This document shows, in pieces, positions 10,801 through 21,649 of a DNA stretch of 64,000 nucleotides. The notes below the pieces were generated by a model, which did not search any database, was not told the DNA's origin, and saw only the letters and a list, made by a program, of their open reading frames with translations. This DNA comes from Schistocephalus solidus (lineage: Eukaryota > Platyhelminthes > Cestoda > Diphyllobothriidea > Diphyllobothriidae). The DNA lies in NCBI GenBank assembly GCA_017591395.1, contig WEDG01003321.1, forward strand, positions 62,001-126,000, in the 5' to 3' direction. A program made the translations under genes and the position numbers. How positions within the stretch are numbered: position 1 is the first letter of the stretch; each line of letters begins with the position of its first letter.

Positions 10801-13567
10801 ACCTTTAATTAGCTTGACAATCCACCTTTCTTCTATGTATCAATCTTTGCATTAAAAAAACAGAATTGACTTTTATAAACAGTTTTACAATAAGTTTAGT
10901 AAATTAATAAGTAAGTTGTTTGAGAAGTCTAAACAAATGTGGGTGAACTGAACGTTTTCTAAGTTTTTGGTTTAAATGGGTTCACATCCATCCAAATCAA
11001 GACATTTTAAGTAAAAATACGTCGTCGTCAAAGGCAAATCGAGCTGTGAAGGTATATTTCGTATAAAACTATGATGTTTTCGCATAATTCTTTATTATAC
11101 GCGTAGAGGTTTGTTGTTAATGTCGTACAGACTTTGACAAAAAAACTATCAGGATATCCTGCAAAAGTCGGTTTTATTGTAAAGCGGGTCATTGGGATGC
11201 CTGCCAACCAGTTTGTTGCCTTTCCGTGTGATCAAACCTACCTTCTCGAGTGTCCTGATTTTATTCCAGAGAATACTCCGTTGAATGAACGTTCCAGGTT
11301 CCATGCCGTCCCCTTTTTGAGATAAAGAGCGAGATGTGGCTTAAACATCTTGTGCGAATGAGGAAAATTGTATTTATCCATCGGATAATAAAAGCATAAG
11401 AATTGATTTGGGAAGTATGAGCTAAGTGTACTCAAATTATTCGAACCCACTTTCGAAAACGTGTTTTATCACAATTTTTCCAACTTTTTTCCTGTGCAGA
11501 AGTTATGTCCGAATCATTCGGTGGAGACTGCCTATCCTTTTATACAGCATTTTCCATTCTACTGGTTTTCCATAAAGTGCCCTGTTCTTTCGGGATCAGC
11601 AATTAGAGATTCATACACTGTGTTAGCATGAGCTTACAAAGATCACTGCGAATTTATCAAACTAATATGGAGACTGATAGTTAGAGCCTCCAGGCAAAAC
11701 CGATGAGCAGTCGGAAAAATGCGTCCAAACACGTAAATAAAAATGCCAGTTTTTATAGTCGAGGATAACTTTGAGTAAAATTCAAGATGGATGGAAAGAA
11801 GGAAGACACAAGAGTGCATAAAAGTTTACTTCCTAACTAATAAAAACAGGTACGTCACGAACAAGTGTGAAACCTATCTTGAAAAATCACACATACAGCC
11901 CTTACGTTTAAGATTATATTTTTCATATCTTTACTGAAGGCTTAATATTCGGTAGTTGAATGTATTAAAGATAATAAATGAGAATGAAGAAAGGGGCATA
12001 AAGCATGAGCGTAAACAAATTTGGTTATAGTTTGAAATCATTCTAAAACTTGGTTACCAGTATAGAAGGCATTAAAAAAGTAATTAAGCCTGATAGATGA
12101 TGACCGCAAGTAAATGTCTCATGTTCTGCTGGTTTTCATTGTGGATTATGGATTCATTCGTGGGCCAAGAAGGACAGCGGTCTTCACCCATAAAATATAG
12201 TCGCCGTTTAAGACATGAAAACGAGAGCCAGTCGAAAGCGTTGCCAGAGGAACCTAGCAGTTTGAGAAAGACAGAGCGTGCTTTACACTTCTGAAATCAA
12301 AGCACTTTGCGGCTCAGCGGTTCTCTGAAACAACACATTAAACGCCCGCGTCGGCTAACTGTGGACTTGGATGACTAAATTGGTATTCAGTTCTGTCAAA
12401 TTAGCTAGCTTTTTGGCCGCAAAACCTTATCAACCTCCTGAAAATGCATTCAGTTAATTAACGTTAGGGCCTGGACATCAGAACACAGATAAGACAGAAC
12501 AAGCCTAGTTCCACAGCACATGTTTCACAAGCGACTTTGACATTTCTCTGCCGTATGTGTCCATTGAACGTCAACCCATTGAAGAAGGCAGTTTAAAGTA
12601 AATCTTGAAGAGCCACTTATTCAAAGAATATCCACAACATAAGAAAAGCATAATCATCCATGATAATATACTAGCTCTCAAAATCGGCCTTTGTTTGTGG
12701 GACTGGTAGGGACAGATAAACGGTCAGACAATTTCGATTCCAATTTTGTACCAGAATTCCTCACATATTCTTCTGCACACCTATACGAAAACCCTTTAAT
12801 TTAAAATCACATGTCGGTCGTTTTATGTTTTGCAGTGAACAATAAAATTTGATCACAGAAACACGAAAAGGACCCTCGGAATTAAAGGTTTTAGGTCTCG
12901 AAATTCGGAGAGCATCGCTGAAGGATAGGCAAACAACAGTTTTTAGAGTTCGATAGATTTTCGTCAACCTTATTAAGTTTTGAAGTAGTCAAAAGCAGTA
13001 CTGTCCGTACGTCTCCTGCCTCCACGTTACGGCCGAGTTTGGTCTGGTAGGTAGTTATCCGTTTAATTACCCTGCCATCCATTTGGAGTTTGTTAGAATG
13101 AGAAACCTGATGAATTTATTTGCACCTCCGGTATTTACCAGTGCTCACGTGTAGGCTATTATATTAATGATTAAAGCGCGTTAATTTCCAACCAAAGAGC
13201 CAGCATATTGAAGCGTCAGAGCCTACCTAGGGTTATTTCCTCCAACTATGGGGTTTTGAAGCCCTTCTGAGTAATCCTTTCCAGTTCAATCAGTGTCCAA
13301 ATCTGCCGATCAGTGTTTCATGACCCATGTGCACGTAGTACAAAGGGGCCATACAGAACGCTTTACACACTAAATAACCCAGTATTGAAAAAAAACAGAT
13401 TTAGATTTGATGCCACCAGCACCCACAGGTCCTTTAGTGAAGGGAATTATTTGACGCGCAGATTTGTTCATATCCTTATAAGTGGTCATTTAAACGAATT
13501 GTATTCCACCCGGCCCATCGCCCTTCATTAAACCGGTCCAGTTGGAGAGACGTAGATTTACGTTTAA
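7846..13567. other. Possible intron or intergenic DNA, no supported gene
   Basis: The DNA is AT-rich with scattered short frames. Two look slightly protein-like, at about 11131-11325 after a TCGTACAG acceptor-like site and at 12097-12294 with a hydrophobic start. Neither has a recognisable domain, and donors are poor. If the exons at 7055 and 13610 belong together, this would be intronic. Confidence 0.35.
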
Positions 13568-13609
13568 GGGATTCACCTACCTTTCCTTTATTATGACCTT
13601 TGTTTTCAG

Positions 13610-14437
13610 CTATCTATCTTCAATGATGATGAGCCAATTGTATACGTGGGAAACCTGGAGTGCACCAATTATCGTAAACTTGCCTGGAAGGCGAATGACG
13701 AAGATGACGCTGAGGGTTCCTTAGACACTGATAATGGTCTTATCTTGCCTAAACCCAACGCTGAAACCCATATAAACCTCCGAACTAAAAACCTTACAGA
13801 CCTGGTGCCAGATGACAGGTGTTTGGAGGACATACGTGCGGTGTCCGCTTGCAGAGTGAACATAGCATCTCCGGTCATCATGCAGAGTGGAGCAGATGGA
13901 CATCGTCACGCAGAGAACATGCGTTGCCTTTTTGGTTCCACTTGCCTTTTATTCAACAGTCCCCAATACCTCAAAACTGCCGGTGAGACCATTCAGCAAG
14001 TCTATGAAAGCCGGATCCTTCATGAGGAGGCTGCGCGGCAGCAACAAGAGAAGGCCCGGTGTTTGTTCGAAGAGCTGCGCCTCGCGGAAAAACGCCATGG
14101 AAGCCTACGACAACCAAGTTTCTGTGCTGAAAGTGAATCGATGGAGCCCGAGATCAAGGCAGAGGACAGAATCCAGCAAGATAGTGTCGAGAAAAAAATA
14201 ATGCGTGGCTTCGATATCAGTTGGAAACTGCCCTCGGGACGAATATCTTCTCTTTCTGAGGGTCTCTTAGAGATGCCGGAGGAGATAATTCGGCTGGAGA
14301 GTCATCGCGTGCCTGCGTCTTCCATTGAGAAAGCCTACTCTGAAGCGTCTGAACTACTAGCCACCCATCTCAGCAGACTGGACGATCGGAAGTTTGTTTT
14401 TCAACATGGTGCTGCTACCCGTAAAATCAGAAAGTAA
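13610..14437 (+). CDS. Probable 3' terminal exon, unidentified coiled-coil protein
   Basis: This is the longest credible host-like coding stretch in the window, about 275 codons ending in TAA at 14435-14437. A pyrimidine-rich run and TGTTTTCAG at 13601-13609 make a good splice acceptor, so the first base is likely 13610, in phase 0. It starts LSIFNDDEPIVYVGNLEC. The middle has a charged, glutamine-rich helical stretch (EEAARQQQEKARCLFEEL, about residues 140-160) typical of a coiled coil, and the C-terminal part is rich in Glu, Ser and Leu. There is no signal peptide or membrane segment. I do not recognise the family. The GTG at 13646 is not needed as a start if upstream exons exist. No clear AATAAA was found soon after the stop. 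Confidence 0.58.
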   Translation, partial: LSIFNDDEPIVYVGNLECTNYRKLAWKANDEDDAEGSLDTDNGLILPKPNAETHINLRTKNLTDLVPDDRCLEDIRAVSACRVNIASPVIMQSGADGHRHAENMRCLFGSTCLLFNSPQYLKTAGETIQQVYESRILHEEAARQQQEKARCLFEELRLAEKRHGSLRQPSFCAESESMEPEIKAEDRIQQDSVEKKIMRGFDISWKLPSGRISSLSEGLLEMPEEIIRLESHRVPASSIEKAYSEASELLATHLSRLDDRKFVFQHGAATRKIRK

Positions 14438-16420
14438 ATACTAGAGGGCGCTCTGTTCGGACCGACGTTTTTGTGCACTGCAAAATTATGCATCGGCACA
14501 CGTGTACAATTATAAATACGAAGTGCAAAAGTGCCCTGAACATGTTCGTTCTTTGAAAGCTCTCAATCCTTCACTCGCTTGGTCCTAAACGTTTCTCTCC
14601 CCGAGCGTAGGTTTGCAACATTGATAACAGGATTCATTCTAAATGACTAACTAATGCCGAAACTAGTTCCATCTCAATGAGAAAGCTCCGAACTCACTGA
14701 CATAGTTTTCCCATTAAATACGAGATAGGTTTATTGGAGTATTCTTATGGCAGAATGAAGTATGACCAAATCGATTCCTAACTGACCTAGTAGTCGATAA
14801 CTCTTGGAGTAGGAGCTTGACAAAAGCAATCAATAATTCCTCGATGTAACCGCCAAGGATATGAGAAACTAGGATGGCCATTTTCGGTTTATGCGTCTTA
14901 ATCAGGCAGTAATGTCAAAATTACAGTTTAAAGATAACATAATATGAACCTAAAGCAGTTGTTCGTCTCTTACGCTCATTAGACCCAGCTTCCACGTTAT
15001 GTCGGCTGCTTTTGGGGGCTTTTCAGTTGTTTCCGGGGACTTTTGATTGCAGGAATTAATCAGGCTCTTCTGCCTTGAAGTTCCTATTGAAAGCCCTTAC
15101 CTCAAGCGGATGACTGTGAACAATCGTCATAGGACAAACCAGTGCACATCACTTCTATTCAACTGTGAACTGCCAGTGAGCATTTGAGTATGTAAGTGGA
15201 GAGCTTAAGTGGATACCTTTATGCTATGCTGGCCCCTTTTCGAAAATTCCACCACCAGGGTCAGAGCTGGTGGTATGATTGAATGATAATGATATCAAAT
15301 TGAAACTGGTCCTCACAGACATTATAAGCTTTTTTGGCAAAACTGCTTCTCCATTGCATCCAGATGATTTCGACCAAACTAACTTATCGTCATGCATAAC
15401 TATGAGGCTTTTGATAACAGTAGAGGCAATTTCTAAGCACGGCGAAGACATAAATTATTTTCACCAGTGTCATTACTTTGCACTATTCATCATAGCAGCG
15501 TCTCAGAACCGTTACAGCTACCTGATCACAAATGGCCTGCCATAAATTCAATAATCAAATCGTATTTTGGAATTTTATTTAGCAAAGCCGACGTTGTAAG
15601 TCGAGTTACTAAAACACTAAAAGTCCAGTGCATCACACGGGGTGTGTCGCGACAAAAATTGGATTTTTTTATCTGCTTCTAGGGATAAATAAAAAACGCA
15701 AACTCAATTAATTTCACCTGGCTAAAAGGCGTATGTAGCTTATTTTTTCACTGGGAATATTTAAGTCCAGTAAAATAAGTACCGGTAACCAGAGTGCTCC
15801 AGAGGTATTTAGAATGCACACTCAGAAAATAATTCCCTTTAATTAGGAGTAGCGTCAGAGGTTAATATATAAAAACGTGCCTTTAGCAAAGTAAATGTAG
15901 AAGGACAGTGAGCAGTTTGAATGTTTGAAGGCCTCCTCACAATATTTACCTCTTTAAAAACTTTATGAAAAATTACGTTAATCCCCGAAAATGCATAGCT
16001 TTATGTTCGAACACAGGATAGCAAACCTTGATATTTCTTTTTGCATGGCATAATTTTCGCCTGACCCTCAGTTATAGTGCAGTCGTTAGTTATGGTCAAG
16101 TGACTCATTTTGTGAACTGTTGAGGTTCTCATGCCTAAAAATATTTTTTATAGCCAACACTACTTGCAACTTTTAGTTTTGATTAATTTTTTTAAGACTA
16201 GATTCTTTTCTAAATTTGAATATTATTAATAAAATTTCGACTCAAGTTTCTACAATTCGCAGCATAGCAAAAATAAGAGCTCTGAACATTATTTACTACC
16301 GTAGGTAACGGGAATCAGGCAGATATTTGCATAGCTGGAATCAGCTATGGCTATGTATTCAGTCGATACAAACCTTTAACGCTTATGACTTGTCCGATGA
16401 GGAAGAAGCCTGCGCAGTGA
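14438..16420. other. No supported gene
   Basis: AT-rich DNA with chance frames, including overlapping opposite-strand frames at 15.2-15.7 kb that lack any motif. Confidence 0.45.
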
Positions 16421-16780
16421 GAAGTCTGTTTATTATCTCGCCTTTGGAGGCGAGAAATCTACAACCCAACTGGGGTTTTCTTACACAGATCGCCTGAGGC
16501 CTACTCTGTCCATTTCACCGATGCCAGTTAAACGAGGCGAGGTATACGGTTCGATGGGACCGCACATGGTGTCCCCTAGTTCGTAAAGCGTGAACAATGT
16601 CCCTCCAGTCCTGGCTATCGGCGTCTGCCGCTGGCGGACTAGACCTCAATACGTCTTGGCTGTCTTCGCAGTAGCGCAGAACCGCGGCGGCCGCAGGCAT
16701 ATGCATACAGCTACGCGTGCGCCGGTTGCTTTGTCTCGTTATTCCTACTTGACTATATGAACTCGCATCCGTTGATGATC
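16421..16780. other. GC-richer segment, unidentified
   Basis: The segment has markedly higher GC than its surroundings and a minus-strand frame of 116 codons at 16515-16865 that runs into the SINE copy to the right. The peptide has no recognisable domain. It is probably an old repeat rather than a gene. Confidence 0.25.
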
Positions 16781-16784
16781 GCTC

Positions 16785-17240
16785 ACAGATCGCTAACGGA
16801 ACAAACTCGTTCCACTCTGCCTTAAGGCTCACTCTATAACCCCACCAGCAGCTGCACAGCGGCAAGTATTAGAATAGGCAGATGAATATTTCCTTCAAAG
16901 GCAATGGAGACTGGAATGCCCTATTCTACAAGCCACTGTGCGGCTGCTGACGGGGCTCGGGAGTGAGCCTCAAGGCAGAGTGGAGAGAGTGAGTTTGAGT
17001 AGCGATCAGTGAGCGTTATTCAACGAATACATGTCAATATTCCTGATCTAAACCGCCAAGACAAGGAGCCCGTGGCTCAATGGTTAAAGTGTTTGACTTC
17101 TGTTCAACGGGTCGCTAGTTCAATCCTCGGGTGGTGCACCACCATGGGTTGGGTATGACTGGCTGTCAGCGGCTAATAAGGCAAAAATTGTCATTGCAGT
17201 TTCCCTTGTCTCTGCCCGCAATATTCATCTGCATATATGA
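16785..17240. repeat. Degraded divergent inverted pair of ribozyme-SINE copies
   Basis: The left arm, about 16785-16922, is in minus orientation: the reverse of the body followed by GAGACTGGAATGCC, which is the reverse complement of the hammerhead cleavage neighbourhood. The right arm, about 16923-17240, is in plus orientation. It has box A (GTGGCTCAATGG near 17070-17082), a box B-like TAGTTCAATCC near 17117, and a remnant TGACTGGCTG hammerhead stem I that decays afterwards (TCAGCGGC). The two arms' body segments around 16790-16860 and 16935-17010 are complementary, so the locus is an imperfect palindrome. No ribozyme activity is expected. Confidence 0.75.
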
Positions 17241-19000
17241 ACTCGATCTTGTTATATTCGAACCTTTTCCCTCTTGACCTGATCTGAGATTCTCTGCATC
17301 GGTATGTGTCTGTTCTCTCGCCTCTGTTGGTCAGTCCTGTCGACTATTACTTGCTAGTCACTCTGCGAAAGTCTCTAACTGTTCAAAAGAGGAAAATAAC
17401 TCTTCCTCCGTTTTACAGTAAAATGAGACGGCTGAAAGCCATTCCCACAGGAGCTTGAATAATGCAGAAAGAGATGGGGTCACAGCTCTGGTGATGGAGC
17501 CCTTCCGTTAGATGCTAAATAACCAAGTTAACCCCACTATATATAACATGGTGACTTATAGGGCCATAAGTAGGAGTGCATTAACGTTTAAATATTTTTT
17601 TCCCTTTATTTTTAAAGTCTTGTCGGTTTCGAGTGAGCGTTTGCACGGCTAGTGCCTGAGATGCCGGAAATCTGGTTTGTTACTTGAGCAGAAACGAGAT
17701 ATACATATTTTCGTTGATTCTCGGCATTTCAAAGGGGAGCGTGCTCACCCTAACCGGCGACGTATTCAGCTCCAATCAAATGATGCATCTGTGTATTCCC
17801 CGGTTGTACAAAGCTCCCGGAAATGGGGCATCCGTTGGCTGACCGTTACAATTATTAAGTTAGCCTTCAGTTGCGGTGGAATCTTTTGGCGAAATTTTGT
17901 GCGAGTTACGGGGGTGGTTATTGCGGTAGCTTTACATCTGAGGCTTTTCATTCGGTTTTTTAAACATTTTGGGTTCACTTGGTCGCTGGATTGACTGCAG
18001 ACAGATGAATGAAGAGGGAATTCGACTGCCCCTGTTTTTCTCAACGGTGAATCATACTTCCGGATGTGTTGAGTTCGGTAGCTCCGTTCGTGTTTTAAAT
18101 TGTATGAAGTCAATTAATTGCAAGTTCTCGTTTGACTTGAAGTAAATTTTGCTTTTTTACATTAAAAAGGTGTTTCAACTGCACGTCCTTCTACAATACT
18201 TAAGAAAATATATTCATAGTCCTTATGCATTGATCAGACTCAGCATATAGTTTGAAAAATAAGAATTAAATGCTTTAAATACATTTAAGATTCTGATCAA
18301 GCTGAAACTTTTGACGTCATATTTGCATTAAAAATTTTCTAGATAAGCATTTGCTGGCGTAAGAATTTCAAAAGCAGTCCTTTTTTCCGGCTTTTGGTAG
18401 TTTTAACCTGCCTTCGACTACCATCATCCTTAAACAGAGAATACAGTGTAGGTCTGTTAAAACCTTAATATGTGTGGTTATTTTTCAGTTTCTTTGGATT
18501 ACTCTGCTACTTATGGAATTAACATTCAGCTTATACTGTGGTCACATTCCTTCACAATGTTGAAAAATCTCATTTTACATCCCATTTCTCAATAACTAAT
18601 TAAAACATATAAAAAAATATTTTTGTACATTTTCGCAAAAATGCAATGGCTAAATGTTATTCGAATCCAACATTCACGATGAGCGCTTTTTGCAAATTTA
18701 ATGAAACACAGTATCGACATTCGGCATCCCAGAATGGAATGTCTGACTGCTTAGACTAGCTGCAGCTAACACGAAGTAAAATCTTTAAAGTTTTATTTTA
18801 AGTAGGAGAGTAATGCTTCTGTAATAGTTGCAAGGAAGCTATATCTTACTGACACCATTTGACAGATGCAACATTTACCAAATTTGAAATGACTCACGCG
18901 AAATGAGGCTGAAAATAAACGAGTGAAGCCCTAAGAAGAGCATCGTAAATTGATGGACCATATGCCGATCGGAACGCGCCTATGTTGTGACGTTGGCGGA
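17241..19000. other. No supported gene
   Basis: A GC-richer patch at 17.62-18.11 kb keeps overlapping frames open on both strands for 105-115 codons, but neither product is recognisable. The remainder is AT-rich without structure that I could support. Confidence 0.35.
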
Positions 19001-19004
19001 TGGA

Positions 19005-19310
19005 CGCCTCGCAGATCGGTTACGGAACTGACTCGTCCCCTTCTGCTTAAAGCTCACTCTCAAGCCCCGCCAGCAGACGCACAGTGGCTAGTAGTAGAAA
19101 AGGCAGAAGAAAATTACCGGAAAAGATAAGGGAGATGGGAATAGCCATTTCTGGAATATAAGTCGTCATCAGCTAGCCATACACAACACAAGGCTCGAAC
19201 CCGTGACCAGGGGTTGGTATGACTGGCTGCTGATGGACAATAAACCAGAAATTGCCCATTCCGGTCTCCCTTATCTTTGCCAGCAATCTTCATCTGCCTA
19301 TGTTATGATT
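19005..19310. repeat. Degraded divergent inverted pair of ribozyme-SINE copies
   Basis: The minus arm at about 19010-19200 runs from the body (CAGATCGGTTACGGA, then CAAGCCCCGCCAGCAG) through a hammerhead remnant. Read on the minus strand it keeps CTGATGA and CCAGAAATGGC, but stem II no longer pairs. The plus arm at about 19205-19305 starts inside the element, keeps GGTATGACTGGCTGCTGATGG with a damaged core, and ends with the TTCCGGTCTCCCTTATCTTTG tail. The arm order is again minus then plus. Confidence 0.75.
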
Positions 19311-19639
19311 TCCTGCATCCATTTAAACAATAAAAATGATTTCTGCATTTTATCAAGATTCACCAACCCACTACTGTGCATCATAATATGCGCACGATAA
19401 TAAAAACCTTTAAATTCCCATTAGTTTGTCATCTGCAATTGCCTGGCAAGTAAAGGATTTGTAGTAGAGCTATGGAGTCTCTCTGGGTAAGATTAACTGC
19501 CGGACAGTGAGATTGGTATACAATTATGAGTGGTTTTCTTAATAAATTGAATTATCCTGTTAGAGAACACAAAGAATTCTTTGGAATTAAGTCTTCCTAA
19601 AGACATCAAAAGAACGCAAAGCACCCAAAGGAGCAATCA

Positions 19640-19890
19640 GACTTCATTTTTCTCAGCCTGTTAACCCGCAGTGTTAGAGACAAGGAATGCTTTGTCTATG
19701 AACAGAAACGAAAAGCTTTGGCTATTATCTTGTGGGTAACAAAAGTATTCCCTTCATGATAGTAACTCCCGATATTTTTTCTATCGTATTCTCGTTCGCT
19801 TTCAATCGATCACATCACTTCTCATAGCGCTGCAACGTCCCATTTGGAAGCCTTGACAAGATAGCGGAATTTATTCCCTATCAAACAGCG
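19640..19890 (+). pseudogene. Ty3/gypsy-type RNase H relic
   Basis: In one plus frame a block reads FIFLSLLTRSVRDKECFVYEQKRKALAIILWVTKV. It follows the usual retrotransposon RNase H pattern of a Ser/Arg-rich strand, then E-x-x-Y-x-x-x-E-(K/R)-E-x-LAIVWA-x-x-K-F. Three stops follow at once. After a shift, an LEALTR-stop-RNLFPIKQRRKG stretch resembles the RW-x-x-x-L-x-x-Y-x-F-x-I-x-(H/Y)-(R/K)-x-G segment that normally comes next. I found no LTRs, protease or integrase around it. It is a fragment. Confidence 0.55.
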
Positions 19891-19899
19891 GCGAAAGGG

Positions 19900-21055
19900 A
19901 TAACCAAACAAGAAATGGCCAAACAGGAATAAACCAAAAAAAAGCGCCCTTAACAGGGAATTAAAGGAATTTAAATCAAGTGCTCAGAGTAGTAAAATCG
20001 AAGGAAAAATTCATATTTTTGTGAGATTAACGAATGCAAACAGAGAACGTCGTAAAAATTCAAAAATATTTGTGGTTGAAGAATAATACAAACTATTTTA
20101 TTATTTGACCGAACATGTAGATAACGCTAGATGAAGGCCTTAGCAGGACAAAGTGGAGGACACCAGGTTGAAATATAATTCAATTTTCAAAACTGACATT
20201 ACGGGCACCCTATTGAAATTGGATATTTGAAAACTACATTTTACTCTGCAGTTGGGGCCTTAGAAATGGAAATAAATTCCTTATAAAAAAATGAAAATCA
20301 ATGTATTGTAGAGTGAAAAGGGATCAAAAAAGCCAGTTGATTTCACAAACATGACTCAGACATACCCACCATTTTTCTATTACCTCCAAAGCTCGATAAA
20401 TCTCAGAGACCAGAATAGAAAATCTGGAGGCGTATCTTTTGATCCAGGGATTCGAATCTCGTCAGTGAAATTTCACACATGGCCTGCTGGTTAAAACGCA
20501 ATGTTGGCGATGTAACTGATGAAAGGGAAACAGTTATGACGCACACACACTTGCGTTGGCAACTCATTGTTATGCAAATGATGCATTTGCTGTCCTAAAT
20601 TTAAAAAAATCTTTTTGATTTCCACATTAAACTTTTGTTACGAGCACGTTGAATTCGTATAACAAAGGAGTGACCGCCAAAACTAGAGGACGGTTACCGC
20701 TCAAGAACAGTCAACTGAACCTGTCTACGACAGACCAGACCCGCAGTGTACACCTGGACATGAGTGATAGCTGGGAGCAAGGCTGAAAATCAAAAACTAA
20801 CGTCATCATGTGACTGTGTCGATCGACGGCATCAGCCATTTCTTTCGCCAAATTTTCCCAACATCACATTGACCCCATTTGGTGTGACATGTCAGAGAGA
20901 GTAAGTACAGTTACTACCGGAATGGCCAGTCCATATGATGGCCAAATCCTTAGCAATTGCCCTGAATCAGCAGTGCGAGCACATGGCTAACTGAACTAAT
21001 GGATCCTCAAAGGCGCGTTTTAGGTATCATCCTTGAGAATGGACGAATAATAGAA
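19900..21055. other. No supported gene
   Basis: Mixed composition. The part from about 20.64 kb onward is GC-richer and may be the unreadable upstream portion of the PLE relic that follows. Confidence 0.35.
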
Positions 21056-21059
21056 GCGA

Positions 21060-21430
21060 ATAAGCCAGGTTCAGTAAGTAGTCGCGGAGAAGTAGACTCG
21101 AATAACAGAACATGCAACAGTAATGAGGAGGAAAGACGCCAGGTCCCAAGTCGCTTCTCATTCTACGAGACCCGGCCACTCATTCAAGTTTGAGGGAGCC
21201 GTAATGCTCGCTAGAGGTGACAACCACGCGAGCCTCGAGCTGCTGGAATCATGGTTGTCCACCCTTCAAGCAACAAGCGCAAGGATCTGCATACTCCATA
21301 TTCTGTATTGATACTTTGTGTGGGCAAAGTTGTAAGCCACGCAGAGAACGTGCGGTTCGGCACTGTTCCTGTTGTCAATGTTGGTGCTCCAAATTATGGA
21401 AGAGCTCAAAGGGATGACGAAATTCGGGCG
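21060..21430 (+). mobile_element. PLE relic, GIY-YIG nuclease C-terminal end
   Basis: The plus-strand reading at about 21075-21270 gives TRITEH followed by VMRRKDARSQVASHSTRPGHSF, then a GDNHASLELLESW segment. This is the C-terminal half of a GIY-YIG endonuclease module of the kind found in flatworm PLEs (T-R-I-x-EH and the late catalytic Glu in ELLE-W). After a frameshift near 21270 it continues HTPYSVLILCVGKVVSHAENV to about 21430. A stop lies upstream inside the domain. It differs in sequence from the PLE at 0.2-1.1 kb, so it is probably a second PLE lineage. No RT part is readable beside it. Confidence 0.7.
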
Positions 21431-21649
21431 TGAGCAACACGACTGCGTGACATCATCGCACCACAAACAACCACGTGCGATGAGCGTGGGAACCGATCAG
21501 CTTGAGGAGCATTCTGGCGCACAGCAACGACATAACAACTGCATATGCAACAGCTGGCAGGTCAGACAACTATCACACCACCTGCAACTATTTGCGATGT
21601 ACTTGGGAACTGCCAATGTTGATAGGCGTTTTATGGCCTAGCAACTATA

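Noticed and set aside
11131..11325. Possible exon after a TCGTACAG acceptor
   Set aside because: The 63-codon frame has plausible composition, but no pyrimidine tract, no good donor and no recognisable domain.
12097..12294. Short secreted-protein-like frame with a hydrophobic start
   Set aside because: Only 65 codons with no family, no splice or promoter support, and within chance length for this region.
17677..18113. Opposed frames of 105 and 115 codons
   Set aside because: They overlap on opposite strands in a GC-richer patch and neither has any motif.
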